Assembly (NCBI GenBank): GCA_013823365.1
Contig: PNMC01000008.1
Location: 1 to 38,268 of the forward strand
Origin: Parvibaculum sp.
Lineage (GTDB): Bacteria > Pseudomonadota > Alphaproteobacteria > Parvibaculales > Parvibaculaceae
Length of the DNA: 38,268 bases
Direction: 5' to 3'
The notes beneath the pieces are model-generated. The model saw nothing but the letters and a program-made list of their open reading frames with translations. It did not search any database and was not told where the DNA came from. A program made the translations under genes and the position numbers. Shown piece by piece: positions 15,360 through 23,688 of the stretch. The first letter of the stretch is position 1. Each line of letters starts with the position of its first letter.

Positions 15360-15500
15360 CTAGTTGCGGACGGGCATGCCCGGTTCGCAGCGCTTGCGCC
15401 ATTCGGAGAGGAGGGCCACAAGCAAGTGTCTGAGTTCGTGATCGCTGAGGCTTTCGACGGCTTCCGACAGGTCCGCCGTGCGGTCGTCAACGGCGCTCAT
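15360..15500 (-). CDS. hypothetical 46-residue protein
   Basis: A short, acidic-to-mixed helical protein (MSAVDDRTADLSEAVESLSD, then HELRHLLVALLSEWRKRC). ATG at 15500 is preferred because GGGAG lies 6 bases upstream; an ATG at 15533 would add 11 residues with a weaker site. A predicted amphipathic helix covers ELRHLLVALLSEWRKR. I recognise no family. The stop is 9 bases from the convergent Rap1a-like gene. It could still be a chance frame, as its length is near the noise limit. Confidence 0.45.
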   Translation of the reverse strand: MSAVDDRTADLSEAVESLSDHELRHLLVALLSEWRKRCEPGMPVRN

Positions 15501-15533
15501 ACCGCTCTCCCGGAGGTTGCATTCATGGTTCAT

Positions 15534-15877
15534 GACCCGGCCCTCGATTGAGACGGTGCGTATCACCGCCAGAGACCACTCGACCTTGCAGGCAAAAGGC
15601 TGAGCCTTGAAGTGGAAAACTGTATCGATTGGTAAACGCCAAGGCGGCGGAAAACCGCCAAATAAAAGCGGAGCGGCGCTACGCACCGGGAAGCACTGAT
15701 TCGCCTGTGTGAGCCGAGGTTCAAAAAACCGGCCCTGCGACGCAGTCAAAACCAAGGAGAAAGCGGCTTTATTGTTATAGAGTTCTTTAAAGTCCGAAGG
15801 GCTAGACTTGCGCCGGGGAGAAGTGGAAAGGCAAGCGCCGCGGGGCTTTTGCGATGCTATCCGGAGGAGGGAACAAG
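15534..15877. other. 344-base gap upstream of the response regulator
   Basis: No convincing gene. It contains a small GGCGG-aaaa-CCGCC hairpin (15646-15659) and an AT-rich patch (15769-15793, TTATTGTTATAG then TTCTTTAAAG) unlike its surroundings, which probably includes the promoter of the response regulator. GGAGGAGGG just before 15878 is that gene's ribosome-binding site. Confidence 0.5.
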
Positions 15878-16654
15878 ATGGCGATTGCGAGCGAACATAA
15901 CGGGGCAACTTCCACGAGCGGTGCGCATGCGGCGTCACTTCTGCTTGTGGATGACGATCCTGACATTCGGGAAGAACTCTCGGCCTATCTCACCGCCAAT
16001 GGCATGAAAGTGGCGGCGGCCGGCGATGCCGACAGCGCGCTCAAGGCCTTTTCCGAGGGAAGCTTCGATCTCGTCATTCTCGATCTGCTGCTCGGCCGCG
16101 ACAACGGCTTCGACATCTTGCGCGAGATTCGCCAGACCCATACGACGCCCTGCATCATGGTGACGGGCCAGGGCGAGCCGACCGACAAGGTCGTCGGGCT
16201 CGAACTCGGCGCGGACGACTATGTGGTGAAGCCCGTCAATATGCGCGAGCTCGTGGCGCGCATCCGGGCCCTGTTGCGGCGGAGTGGCCATTCGGGCGGC
16301 TCCGGCGGCCGGAATGGCCGCCACGAGGCGGATGAACGGGAAGATGCGGGCACGCGCTGGAAGTTCGACCCGCACCGGCGCCGCCTTTCCGCGCCGGACG
16401 GTGAGCCCGTTCCGCTGACCACGGCGGAGTGCGACCTGCTGATCGAGCTCGTCGCGCATGAAGGCAATCCGCAGACGCGCGAGGAGCTTTGCCGCCGTGT
16501 TTTCAACCGGCAGTGGCAACCCTATGACCGCAGCCTCGACAGCATTGTCGTGAAACTGCGGCGCAAGCTCGAGCCCAATCCCGATCATCCGATGGTGATC
16601 AAGACCATTCGCGGCAAAGGCTATCTCTTCACGGGATTTCCGAGCGGGGAGTAA
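15878..16654 (+). CDS. OmpR-family response regulator
   Basis: A 258-residue two-component regulator. The receiver domain holds the acidic pair at D25-D27, phospho-acceptor D69 (VILDLLL), T96 and K118 (YVVKPVN). A Gly/Ser/Arg-rich linker near residues 130-155 leads to a winged-helix DNA-binding domain (LTTAECDLLIELVAH, REELCRRVFNRQW, YDRSLDSIVVKLRRKLEPNP, IKTIRGKGYLF). The ATG at 15878 has GGAGGAGGG upstream. It converges with a histidine kinase gene 9 bases away; that kinase, at the end of the Tad operon, is its probable partner, and Tad pilus promoters are plausible targets (inference). Confidence 0.93.
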   Translation: MAIASEHNGATSTSGAHAASLLLVDDDPDIREELSAYLTANGMKVAAAGDADSALKAFSEGSFDLVILDLLLGRDNGFDILREIRQTHTTPCIMVTGQGEPTDKVVGLELGADDYVVKPVNMRELVARIRALLRRSGHSGGSGGRNGRHEADEREDAGTRWKFDPHRRRLSAPDGEPVPLTTAECDLLIELVAHEGNPQTREELCRRVFNRQWQPYDRSLDSIVVKLRRKLEPNPDHPMVIKTIRGKGYLFTGFPSGE

Positions 16655-16663
16655 GCACCTGCT

Positions 16664-18784
16664 CTAGCGGGGGAGATAGACGGCGACATAGCCGCCATGT
16701 GCGTGATTGCCCGGCTCGATGCGCCCGCCGCTTTCGCGGAGGATCGTGTCGCAGATGGCAAGGCCGAGCCCCGTGCCCTGCTCCGCCGATTTGGTGGTGA
16801 AGAAGGGTTCGAGCACGCGGTCGAGAATTTCAGGCCGGAAGCCGGGTCCGCTGTCTTCGACGCGGATAACGGCCATGCCTTCTTCCTCAGACGCGGGCGT
16901 CGCGACGATCCGGACGAGGGCCTCTCCCCGCTCGCGCGGCGTGCCCATTCCCGAGATCGCATCGGCGGCGTTCTGCAAAAGATTGACGATCACCTGTTCG
17001 AGCTGCAGCCGGTCCGCCTGGACGGTCAGGCCCTGCGCAATCTCTCTTTCGAGGCGGACGCCCGCGCGCAAAAGGACATGGTTCATGATCGCCTCGACGC
17101 CGTCGATCAGATCGCCGAGGTCTACCGGCTCGATGTCGCCCGCGCTCTTGCGGCCGAAGCGGCGCATCCTGTCGATCACGTCGCTCGCACGGTCCACCTG
17201 GGCGAGGATGCGCGCCACCTTGGCGGCGATGGCGTCCGCATCGAATTGCGGGGCGGAAAGAATGAATTCGAGATTTTGCACGGCGAGCGAAATCGTGTTG
17301 AGCGGCTGACGGAGCTCATGGGCGATGCTCGCCGACATCTGGCCGAGCGCCGCCATCTTGGCCGTCTGCGCCACCTGCGCCTGTTCTTCGCGCAGCAACA
17401 ATGCCTGACGCAGAAGCAGGGTGAACCTGTCGGCGAAATCGAGATCGGCGGGAGCAAAGCCATCGCGCCTTGAGGCACAGAGGAGATAGGCGCTGCCGCC
17501 CTGCAGCGGCAGGGAAAGGGCCGCGAGATGGCGACCCTCAAGCGCGAAGGCGCGAAGGAGCCGTGCACCATCGTCGTCCGAGCCGCTGAACAGATGGGTT
17601 GCACCTTGCCCGACACAGGAGGAAAGGAATGCGAGGGCATCGTCTGCGGCCCGCGTGACCTCGCGCCTTGCCGGCACCAGGTAGCGTGGCGTGCCATCGA
17701 GCCCGCGCTCGATCACACATGCCTCGCCGCCGCCAAGGCAATCGGCGATGAGGGCGACGAGTTCGGCGAGCCTCTCTCCCGACGCATGCCGGGCGAGGAG
17801 AAGGCGAAGCCCTTGCAGCATGGCTTCGGCTTCACGGCGCTGCCGCTCTTCCCGCAGCCTCGAATCCTTCACCTGCAGCAGCATGGACGCCGTCTCGCTT
17901 GCGGCGGATTTTCCCGTTTCTGCCGGAACGATGCTGAATGTGCCGAGCCAGCGGCTCTTGTCCCCATGCCTGCCGCGCGCAGCGGAAACATAGAGCACTT
18001 CGCCCGGACGAAGCGCTCTGGCCAATGCATCGCCAGGCTGGACGCGCATATGGCGGATGCGGCTTCGCTCCTCAAGGCGATGAAGCAGACTGTGGCCGCT
18101 CGCGCCGATGCGTAAGGCGCCGAGCTTCATTCCCTCCAGAGCGCTCGCAACGTCATTGCGCCGGCCTGGAACATGACGGCAGTGAAGGATCGCATCGTCC
18201 GAGGCTTCCCACGCAATATCGGCGCCGAGATCGAGCCAGGTGCGCGTCGTTTCGAGCGCTTCGCCTGCATGGCGGCGGCCGAGTGCCTGCGCCTTGAGCG
18301 TCCTGATCCTCGATGCGGCGGCCGCGCCGGCATCTGCCATGGCGCGGGCGAGATGCACTGCCTCCGACTCGGCGGCCTCCAGAAGGACTGCCATACGCGT
18401 GCCGGTTTCACGGCCGATCGCTTCGTCGGACAGGAGACCGCGCAGCGTGGCGCGGGTTGTAACGAGCCCCGGCTTCGACTGGGCGGCATCGGCGAACCAG
18501 GCGAGAAAGGCCGGGCCCTCTTCAACCGTCAGGCCGCCTTGCGCCGATTGCCAAAGTACGAGCGGGCGCCCGCCAGGCGACAGGGCGATTTCGCAGATGG
18601 CCGCGCGCATGGCGACGGAGGACAGGAAAATTTGCGAGGCGCGATCGAGCGCCGTCCGAAGCGCATCGTCCGTATCGGCCTCGAGCAGCGACAAGGCGAT
18701 GGCCGCAAAGGCATCGAGCAGGGGCGTATCGCCGCCTTCCTCGCCCTGCCAGCCGAGGCTTTGCGATGCGTGCGGCTCGGCCAT
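16664..18784 (-). CDS. cytoplasmic sensor histidine kinase linked to the Tad operon
   Basis: A 706-residue kinase without transmembrane segments. The first ~440 residues are sensory and probably include two GAF-like regions (LLEADTDDALRTALDRASQIF, and LAELVALIADCLGGGEACVIERG). DHp: MAALGQMSASIAHELRQPLN with phospho-acceptor His489. Catalytic domain: N-box QVIVNLLQNAADAI, G1 VEDSGPGF, F-box EPFFTTK, G2 GTGLGLAI. The ATG lies 2 bases after the tadE stop, so it is translationally coupled as the last gene of the pilus operon. It faces the OmpR-type regulator at 16654. A soluble kinase bound to pilus genes suggests an intracellular cue controls piliation. Confidence 0.92.
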   Translation of the reverse strand: MAEPHASQSLGWQGEEGGDTPLLDAFAAIALSLLEADTDDALRTALDRASQIFLSSVAMRAAICEIALSPGGRPLVLWQSAQGGLTVEEGPAFLAWFADAAQSKPGLVTTRATLRGLLSDEAIGRETGTRMAVLLEAAESEAVHLARAMADAGAAAASRIRTLKAQALGRRHAGEALETTRTWLDLGADIAWEASDDAILHCRHVPGRRNDVASALEGMKLGALRIGASGHSLLHRLEERSRIRHMRVQPGDALARALRPGEVLYVSAARGRHGDKSRWLGTFSIVPAETGKSAASETASMLLQVKDSRLREERQRREAEAMLQGLRLLLARHASGERLAELVALIADCLGGGEACVIERGLDGTPRYLVPARREVTRAADDALAFLSSCVGQGATHLFSGSDDDGARLLRAFALEGRHLAALSLPLQGGSAYLLCASRRDGFAPADLDFADRFTLLLRQALLLREEQAQVAQTAKMAALGQMSASIAHELRQPLNTISLAVQNLEFILSAPQFDADAIAAKVARILAQVDRASDVIDRMRRFGRKSAGDIEPVDLGDLIDGVEAIMNHVLLRAGVRLEREIAQGLTVQADRLQLEQVIVNLLQNAADAISGMGTPRERGEALVRIVATPASEEEGMAVIRVEDSGPGFRPEILDRVLEPFFTTKSAEQGTGLGLAICDTILRESGGRIEPGNHAHGGYVAVYLPR

Positions 18785-18786
18785 GC

Positions 18787-19290
18787 TCAGCCGCCCGGAT
18801 CGGCGACGACAAAAGTCGTGCTCACGCGGATCGTTTCCGGCGGCGCGGGAACGAAGGGCAGGAAGGAGAAGCGGCCGCCCGTATCGTAGTCGATGGCGAT
18901 ATCGCCAGCCCGTCCCGCGCCCGTGTCCCGCCAGACCGGATCCAGAACGTTGACATTCTCCCAGCGCAACAGCGGCGAATAGGATTCGACGGCTTCGCGG
19001 ATCGCCGCCTCAGCATAGTCCCTGCGCTGATCATCGCCGAGGCCCATGACCGCTGCGCGCCCGCCTTCCGCCACGGCATAGGAAAGCGCAATGCGCGCGG
19101 CGAAGTGGAAGCCATAGGACATGATGCCGAAAAGAATGGCGAAGAAGACGGCGGCAATGAAAGCGAACTCGATGGCGACCGAGCCCCGCTCATCGCGGAG
19201 AAGGCGCGCGCGCGGGGAGACCCGCCCTTTCGGACGAGCCCCCCGCAGCTTCCATTGCATGCGCCGCGACATCGCGCTTCTCAGCCTCAT
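18787..19290 (-). CDS. tadE: TadE-like pseudopilin
   Basis: A 167-residue minor pilin-like protein. After a basic N-terminus, DERGSVAIEFAFIAAVFFAILFGIMSYG is the TadE signature: a prepilin-type G-(S) site with Glu at +5 and a hydrophobic helix, followed by a periplasmic domain. Its ATG overlaps the flp stop (ATGA), so translation is coupled. Cleavage would need a prepilin peptidase, which is not in this window. Internal ATGs at 19272 and 19260 are alternatives. The kinase gene follows 2 bases after its stop. Confidence 0.9.
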   Translation of the reverse strand: MRLRSAMSRRMQWKLRGARPKGRVSPRARLLRDERGSVAIEFAFIAAVFFAILFGIMSYGFHFAARIALSYAVAEGGRAAVMGLGDDQRRDYAEAAIREAVESYSPLLRWENVNVLDPVWRDTGAGRAGDIAIDYDTGGRFSFLPFVPAPPETIRVSTTFVVADPGG

Positions 19291-19487
19291 TCAGGGACCG
19301 CAGTGGACAGCCCTTCATTGACGCCCTCGAATACCGACTGGAGGCTTCCGCCGATGCCGCCCGGCCCGACGAATTCCCACAAGCCGATCGCGATACCCGC
19401 AGCAAGAAGACCATACTCCACGGCCGAGATACCGCTCTCGTCCTTCGCAAAACGGCGCATGAACGCCGCAAGTTTCGACTCAGACAT
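19287..19487 (-). CDS. flp: Flp/Fap-type major pilin
   Basis: A 66-residue Flp prepilin. A charged leader (MSESKLAAFMRRFAKDESG) ends at the cleavage Gly, followed by ISAVEYGLLAAGIAIGLW, the conserved hydrophobic segment with the GxxxxEY motif. The ATG at 19487 is supported by GGAG 7 bases upstream; TTG at 19505 and ATG at 19499 have poor sites. In most Tad loci flp is first in the operon; here it is ninth, behind a strong intergenic hairpin that may raise its mRNA level. It is the only Flp gene seen. Confidence 0.92.
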   Translation of the reverse strand: MSESKLAAFMRRFAKDESGISAVEYGLLAAGIAIGLWEFVGPGGIGGSLQSVFEGVNEGLSTAVPE

Positions 19488-19563
19488 CACTTTCTCCATC
19501 TTCAAAGCCGTTTCCGGCTGTTTACGAACCCCTGGCGAGATTCGCCTCCCCTGGCCTCTTGAT

Positions 19564-19597
19564 CCCGCAATGCCCGAAACTTACCGGGCGTTGCGGG
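19564..19597. promoter_or_regulatory. intra-operon hairpin upstream of flp
   Basis: CCCGCAATGCCCG (19564-19576) and CGGGCGTTGCGGG (19585-19597) form a 13-bp stem with one mismatch and an 8-base loop, 77 bases before the flp ATG. No T run follows on the minus strand, so it is not a classical terminator. It could be an mRNA processing or stability element. Confidence 0.65.
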
Positions 19598-19618
19598 GTA
19601 TGCGCGACGCTCCGCTTG

Positions 19619-19855
19619 TCAGCGGTTCGTCGCCGATCCCGTTTCCATCGGTTTGCCGATGTTATCGAGATAATTCTCATAGATCCTGTCCGCCTCTTCC
19701 GCCTGCATGGGCGGCGTTTTTCCGTCCGCGGCGTATTGCGCATCGAGCACGGCGCGGGCGCGGGACTCGACAATGCCCTCATCCGGCGACTCGCAAGCGG
19801 CGAGCATCAACAGTGGAAGCAGGGCCAGCACCGGCGCCGGCTTGAAAGGCTTCAT
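19619..19855 (-). CDS. small lipoprotein of the Tad operon
   Basis: A 78-residue predicted lipoprotein. Signal peptide MKPFKPAPVLALLPLLMLAAC gives lipid Cys21 followed by Glu-Ser. The ~57-residue mature part (ESRARAVLDAQYAADG, EEADRIYENYLDNIGKPM) is polar and probably helical. Its ATG overlaps the tadD stop (TGATG), with GGAGG 7 bases upstream inside tadD. It sits where some Tad loci carry small accessory proteins between tadD and pilin genes. It is too small and unlike CpaD to be that protein. A role as an outer-membrane pilotin or secretin helper is a guess from position. Confidence 0.78.
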   Translation of the reverse strand: MKPFKPAPVLALLPLLMLAACESPDEGIVESRARAVLDAQYAADGKTPPMQAEEADRIYENYLDNIGKPMETGSATNR

Positions 19856-20562
19856 CACATTTCCTCCCTTGCATCGTCATGGGCGGCATGGCGCGCAACC
19901 CAGTCGACAGCAAATTTCTGCACTTCCGCGCGCTCGTCCGCCGTCTGGATACCGGCAAGAAGACGGCGCGCCTCGCTTTCCTTGCCGGAAAGCAGCAGCG
20001 CGATCACGAGATTGTTGCGGATCGACACGGAGGCGGGATCGAGTTCCTGCGCCTGACGAAGGTTGAACTCCGCCTCGGCGATATTCGTGCCGAGCGACAG
20101 CTGCGCGTAACCGAGATTGTTCAGGAATTCCGGGCTCGACGGGCGGAGCGCGACAGCCTGCCGGAAATGAGAGACGGCGGCGGCCCAATTGCCCTCAGCC
20201 GCGCTCGTGCGGCCGAGACCGCTATGCCCTTCCGGCGCCAGAGGTCCGCGCGTCAGCTCGGAGAAGGCGCTGGCGGCGGCATCATATTGTCCGGTGCCGA
20301 GAAGCGCTTCGCCATAAAGCTGCTGGAAGAAGGGCGTCTTGCGCTCGTTCACCGCATATTGGTCGAGATAGGCAAGCGCCGCGCGATACCGCCCCTGCTC
20401 GAGCAGTCCGTTCACGACGTTGAGATAGAGATGCGATTTCGACTGCGCATCGAGCGTGCCGACATCGCTCGCGCGCGGTGCAAGGGACGACACCGGCTCG
20501 AAGCCATATTCCGCGCAGCCGCCGAGCAACATGCAGCAGAGAAAGATGCCGACGGGCTTCAT
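19855..20562 (-). CDS. tadD: TadD, TPR lipoprotein
   Basis: A 235-residue lipoprotein with lipobox LGGC (Cys16). The rest is tetratricopeptide repeats: YLNVVNGLLEQGRYRAALAYLDQ, LYGEALLGTGQYDAAASAF, GLGRTSAAEGNWAAAVSHFRQAVALRPSSPEFLNNLGYAQ and a last unit to DPASVSIRNNLVIALLLSGK. TadD is the periplasmic or outer-membrane assembly factor of Tad pili. Its ATG overlaps the tadC stop (ATGA), so it is translated in step with the platform genes. Confidence 0.9.
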   Translation of the reverse strand: MKPVGIFLCCMLLGGCAEYGFEPVSSLAPRASDVGTLDAQSKSHLYLNVVNGLLEQGRYRAALAYLDQYAVNERKTPFFQQLYGEALLGTGQYDAAASAFSELTRGPLAPEGHSGLGRTSAAEGNWAAAVSHFRQAVALRPSSPEFLNNLGYAQLSLGTNIAEAEFNLRQAQELDPASVSIRNNLVIALLLSGKESEARRLLAGIQTADERAEVQKFAVDWVARHAAHDDAREEM

Positions 20563-21500
20563 GATCCGCCTCCCCGATTTCCCAGCCGTTCGCCAGCGGT
20601 CTGCAACGCACCCTGAAGGTTAACGACCGCCGGGCCTGCTAGTATGACAAGCAAGACGGGCATAAAAAAGAGAATCATGACCAGCGTGAGATGCGGCGCC
20701 TTGCGGCCCACCTGCTCGCGCACCGTCGCCATGCGCTTGTCCGTCAGGTCGGCGGCAAAGCGGCGAAGCGTCGTGCCGAGTTCGCCGCCCTGATAAAGCG
20801 CCTGCGAGATCGTGGCGGCGAGGTCCTTGCCCTCGTCGATGCCAAGGCGCTGGCCCAATCTCTCAAGAGCGGCGTCATAGGGCATGCCCGCATCGATATC
20901 GGCGATGTGGCGGCGCAGCACGGCGCCGGTGACGGGAGAGGTGTCGCCGGTGACGCTCGCGACATAGCGCATGCACTGGTCGATACTGACGCCCGCATCG
21001 AGCGCCATGAGCATGATATCGAGAACGGGCGGCAGTTCGCGGCGGATCGCATTTGCACGGCGATCCACATAGATTTTCAGTCCGATCACCGCGTAGCGAT
21101 AGAAGAGGTAGCCGAAGATCAAGGCAATCAGGACATCCTGCGGGCGCAGGCCGGTGCCGCCATAGCGGAAGGCAAGGAAGGCGAAGACCACGAAGCCGGC
21201 GAGCAGCGCGCGCAGCGCGACGAAGACATAGAGCGAAGAGGTCTGGAAAAACCCAGCCTGAAGCACCAGCGCCCGCAATTCGCGATTGATGCGCGCACCT
21301 TCTATCCGCCGGCCGAGCCGCTCGAGAAAGCCGAGAGTCTTGTCGAGCAGCGTGCCCTGATCGCCGTCCGAAAGGAACAGGCGCGACAGGCGCGATGTCA
21401 CTTCCTGCCGCCGCACGAAGGACAGCACGGATGCGGCCATGACCGCGCCGCCCGTTGCGAGCGCGGTAAGTGCCACCATCCATGTCAGCGTCTCGATCAA
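20559..21500 (-). CDS. tadC: TadC, inner-membrane platform protein
   Basis: A 313-residue type II secretion F-like protein. Hydrophobic segments lie near residues 5-28, 90-112, 120-140 and 280-300. The T2SSF core runs ELPPVLDIMLMALDAGVSIDQCMRYVA to ISQALYQGGELGTTLRRFAADLTDKRM. The start is TTG at 21500, supported by GGAGGAAGG upstream; the first ATG (21479) lacks a ribosome-binding site. With TadB it forms the platform that couples the CpaF motor to pilin. Confidence 0.92.
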   Translation of the reverse strand: MIETLTWMVALTALATGGAVMAASVLSFVRRQEVTSRLSRLFLSDGDQGTLLDKTLGFLERLGRRIEGARINRELRALVLQAGFFQTSSLYVFVALRALLAGFVVFAFLAFRYGGTGLRPQDVLIALIFGYLFYRYAVIGLKIYVDRRANAIRRELPPVLDIMLMALDAGVSIDQCMRYVASVTGDTSPVTGAVLRRHIADIDAGMPYDAALERLGQRLGIDEGKDLAATISQALYQGGELGTTLRRFAADLTDKRMATVREQVGRKAPHLTLVMILFFMPVLLVILAGPAVVNLQGALQTAGERLGNRGGGS

Positions 21501-21519
21501 AGCCGTCCTTCCTCCAAGT

Positions 21520-22446
21520 CTAGTAGCCGGTCGAGCCGACCACCTTGCGCATCAGGAATGCGCCGATGAGCTGCGAGACTGCGCAGTAGACAAGCAGGCT
21601 CCGCCCGGCCGGCTCGTCGATGAACCAGCGCATGTAGTCCGGGCTCTGCGACATGACGACGGCAGAGACCAGAATCGGCAAGATGCCGAGCACCCAGGCG
21701 CTTGCCCTGATCTGCGAGGTGTTCACCCGCACCTCTCTCATCAAGGCAGCGCGGCGGCGCATATTCTCGATCAGATTGGCGAGGATGGCGGTGAGCGCGC
21801 CGCCGAAGCGCAGATTGGTTTCGATCGCTGCACCGAAAAGGCGGAGTTCGTAGATATCCACCTCGCGGGCGAGCTGGTTCACGCTTTCGCCGACACTCGC
21901 GCCATTCGCTATGCGCCGCATCGTCGGCTGGAAGAACTCCACGACGACGGGCGGCGAGGATTGCGTTGCCCGCGCGAGCGCCACCGACAGGCTGTTGCCG
22001 ACCACGAGGAGTTGCCGCACGCGGTCGAAATAGCCGAGCATTGCATCGGAGAGCGCATCCATCCGCTTGCGGGCTCTGTAATCGACAATGGCGACCGCGA
22101 CCAGAACGACGCTCATCAGGAAAAGGGCGGCGACAAAGATGCCGAAGACGAAGGCCGAGGCCAGCGTGAGCGAGAGCAGAAAGATGAGAATGGCGAAGAA
22201 GCGGTCTTCCGAGAGTTCGAGTCCTGCCTGATAGAGGCGGGTGCGAGCCGATTGGGGGAGCAGGCCGCGCAGATCGGGCCAGTGCCTCAGAGAGAGGCGC
22301 GGACGGCCGGCCTGCGTTGCCGGCATGATGAGGTGCTGCAGGCGATCCTGAACATCACGCTGCCTGCGTCCCTGCCAGAGCAGCAGGAAGGCGCAGAGGG
22401 CCGTCGCGAGACAGGCCAGCGAGAGAATCAGAAGCGAAAACTGCAT
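21520..22446 (-). CDS. tadB: TadB, inner-membrane platform protein
   Basis: A 308-residue T2SSF-family protein. An N-terminal membrane segment (SLLILSLACLATALCAFLLL) is followed by paired segments near 85-120 and C-terminal ones near 245-300. The core has QLLVVGNSLSVALARA, IANGASVGESVNQLAREVDIYELRLFGAAI and FGGALTAILANLIENMRRR. ATG with GGGAGGGAGGAA upstream. It follows cpaF by 15 bases. Confidence 0.92.
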   Translation of the reverse strand: MQFSLLILSLACLATALCAFLLLWQGRRQRDVQDRLQHLIMPATQAGRPRLSLRHWPDLRGLLPQSARTRLYQAGLELSEDRFFAILIFLLSLTLASAFVFGIFVAALFLMSVVLVAVAIVDYRARKRMDALSDAMLGYFDRVRQLLVVGNSLSVALARATQSSPPVVVEFFQPTMRRIANGASVGESVNQLAREVDIYELRLFGAAIETNLRFGGALTAILANLIENMRRRAALMREVRVNTSQIRASAWVLGILPILVSAVVMSQSPDYMRWFIDEPAGRSLLVYCAVSQLIGAFLMRKVVGSTGY

Positions 22447-22461
22447 CGTGTTCCTCCCTCC

Positions 22462-23688
22462 CTAAAGGCTGCGCCGTTCCTCGGCCTCGCCGGCGGCGAA
22501 GACCTCCCGAAGGGCATAGGTTGCACCCTCCATGCCCACCACCTCGCAGACCGAGAGGATTTTCCGCTTCCCGTCCGGCTGACGCGCGAGATGAACCACG
22601 ATATCGATGGCGCCGGAGATGAAGCGCCGCACCGCCTGAAGATCGGCGGAGAAGCCATGCAGACCGATCAGCATTTCGAGGCGCTCCAGCGCATCGCGCG
22701 GGCCGTTCGCATGGAGCGTCGCCATGGAGCCGTCATGGCCGGTGCCCATGGCCTGCAGCATTTCGATCGCCTCGCTCGACCGCACCTCGCCCAGAATGAT
22801 GCGATCGGGCCGCATGCGAAGGACGTTGCGGATGAGGTCGCGGGCGGTCACGTCGCCTGCGCCATCGGGCGAGGCGGGCCGTGTCTCTAGGCGGACGACA
22901 TGGGCTTGCTGAAGGCGAAGCTCGGCCGCGTCCTCGATCGTCACCAGGCGCTCCTTCGCGCCGATGTAGGAACTCAGCACGTTGAGCAGCGTCGTCTTGC
23001 CGGAGCCTGTGCCGCCGCAGATCAGCATGTTCTTCTTGCCGCGCACCGCCGATGAGAGATAGCGCAGCATGTCGGACGTCATGGTGCCGTTGCGCACCAT
23101 GTCGTCGCCGGCGAGCGGAATCTGCTTGAACTTGCGGATGGAAAGGATGGGCCCGTCGAGCGCAACCGGCGGAATGATGACGTTCACGCGCGAGCCATCC
23201 GGCAGGCGGCCATCGACATAAGGCGTGCTCTCGTCCACGCGGCGGCCGATGGGGCTGACGATGCGCTGGATCACGTTCATCAGATGGGCCGTGTCGCGGA
23301 AGCGGGTCTGGACGGCTTCGAGTTCGCCGCCGCGCTCGACATAGATGGCGGCCGGCCCGTTGACGACCACATCGTCGACGGACGGATCCTTGAGCAGGGG
23401 CTCGAGGGGACCGAAACCGACGATCTCGTTCTGCACATCCTCGATGAGTTGTGCCCGCTCGCGCATGTTGAGCGCGATGCCGCGCGAGAGAAGCACGACC
23501 GAGATGGCACGCGCAATCTCGTCCTGCAGGGCGGCGAGAGGCATGGTCTCGCCCTCGACATCCTGCCGGTCCAGATATTCGAGCGTGAGGTCGAAGACGC
23601 GGAACTTCATTTCCTGATAGCTGTCGGAAATGCCGATATCCGAGACGGCGTTCTGCGATCCGACCATATAGGGCTGCATGTTCCTCAT
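22462..23688 (-). CDS. cpaF: CpaF/TadA pilus-assembly ATPase
   Basis: A 408-residue secretion ATPase of the Tad subfamily. The N1/N2 region ends in [22 protein letters not shown]; the Walker [10 protein letters not shown] starts near residue 225, the Asp box is [11 protein letters not shown], Walker B is RIILGEVR and the His box is [13 protein letters not shown]. It powers pilus extension and, in Tad systems, retraction. Its ATG overlaps the cpaE stop (ATGA). It is slightly shorter than many CpaF proteins because the N-terminal extension is brief. Confidence 0.95.
   Translation of the reverse strand: MRNMQPYMVGSQNAVSDIGISDSYQEMKFRVFDLTLEYLDRQDVEGETMPLAALQDEIARAISVVLLSRGIALNMRERAQLIEDVQNEIVGFGPLEPLLKDPSVDDVVVNGPAAIYVERGGELEAVQTRFRDTAHLMNVIQRIVSPIGRRVDESTPYVDGRLPDGSRVNVIIPPVALDGPILSIRKFKQIPLAGDDMVRNGTMTSDMLRYLSSAVRGKKNMLICGGTGSGKTTLLNVLSSYIGAKERLVTIEDAAELRLQQAHVVRLETRPASPDGAGDVTARDLIRNVLRMRPDRIILGEVRSSEAIEMLQAMGTGHDGSMATLHANGPRDALERLEMLIGLHGFSADLQAVRRFISGAIDIVVHLARQPDGKRKILSVCEVVGMEGATYALREVFAAGEAEERRSL

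Noticed and set aside
15501-15938. Longer minus-strand version of the small gene at 15360 (192 codons)
   Set aside because: The extra N-terminal part overlaps the response regulator start and its promoter; composition is not protein-like. The 46-residue form has a ribosome-binding site.
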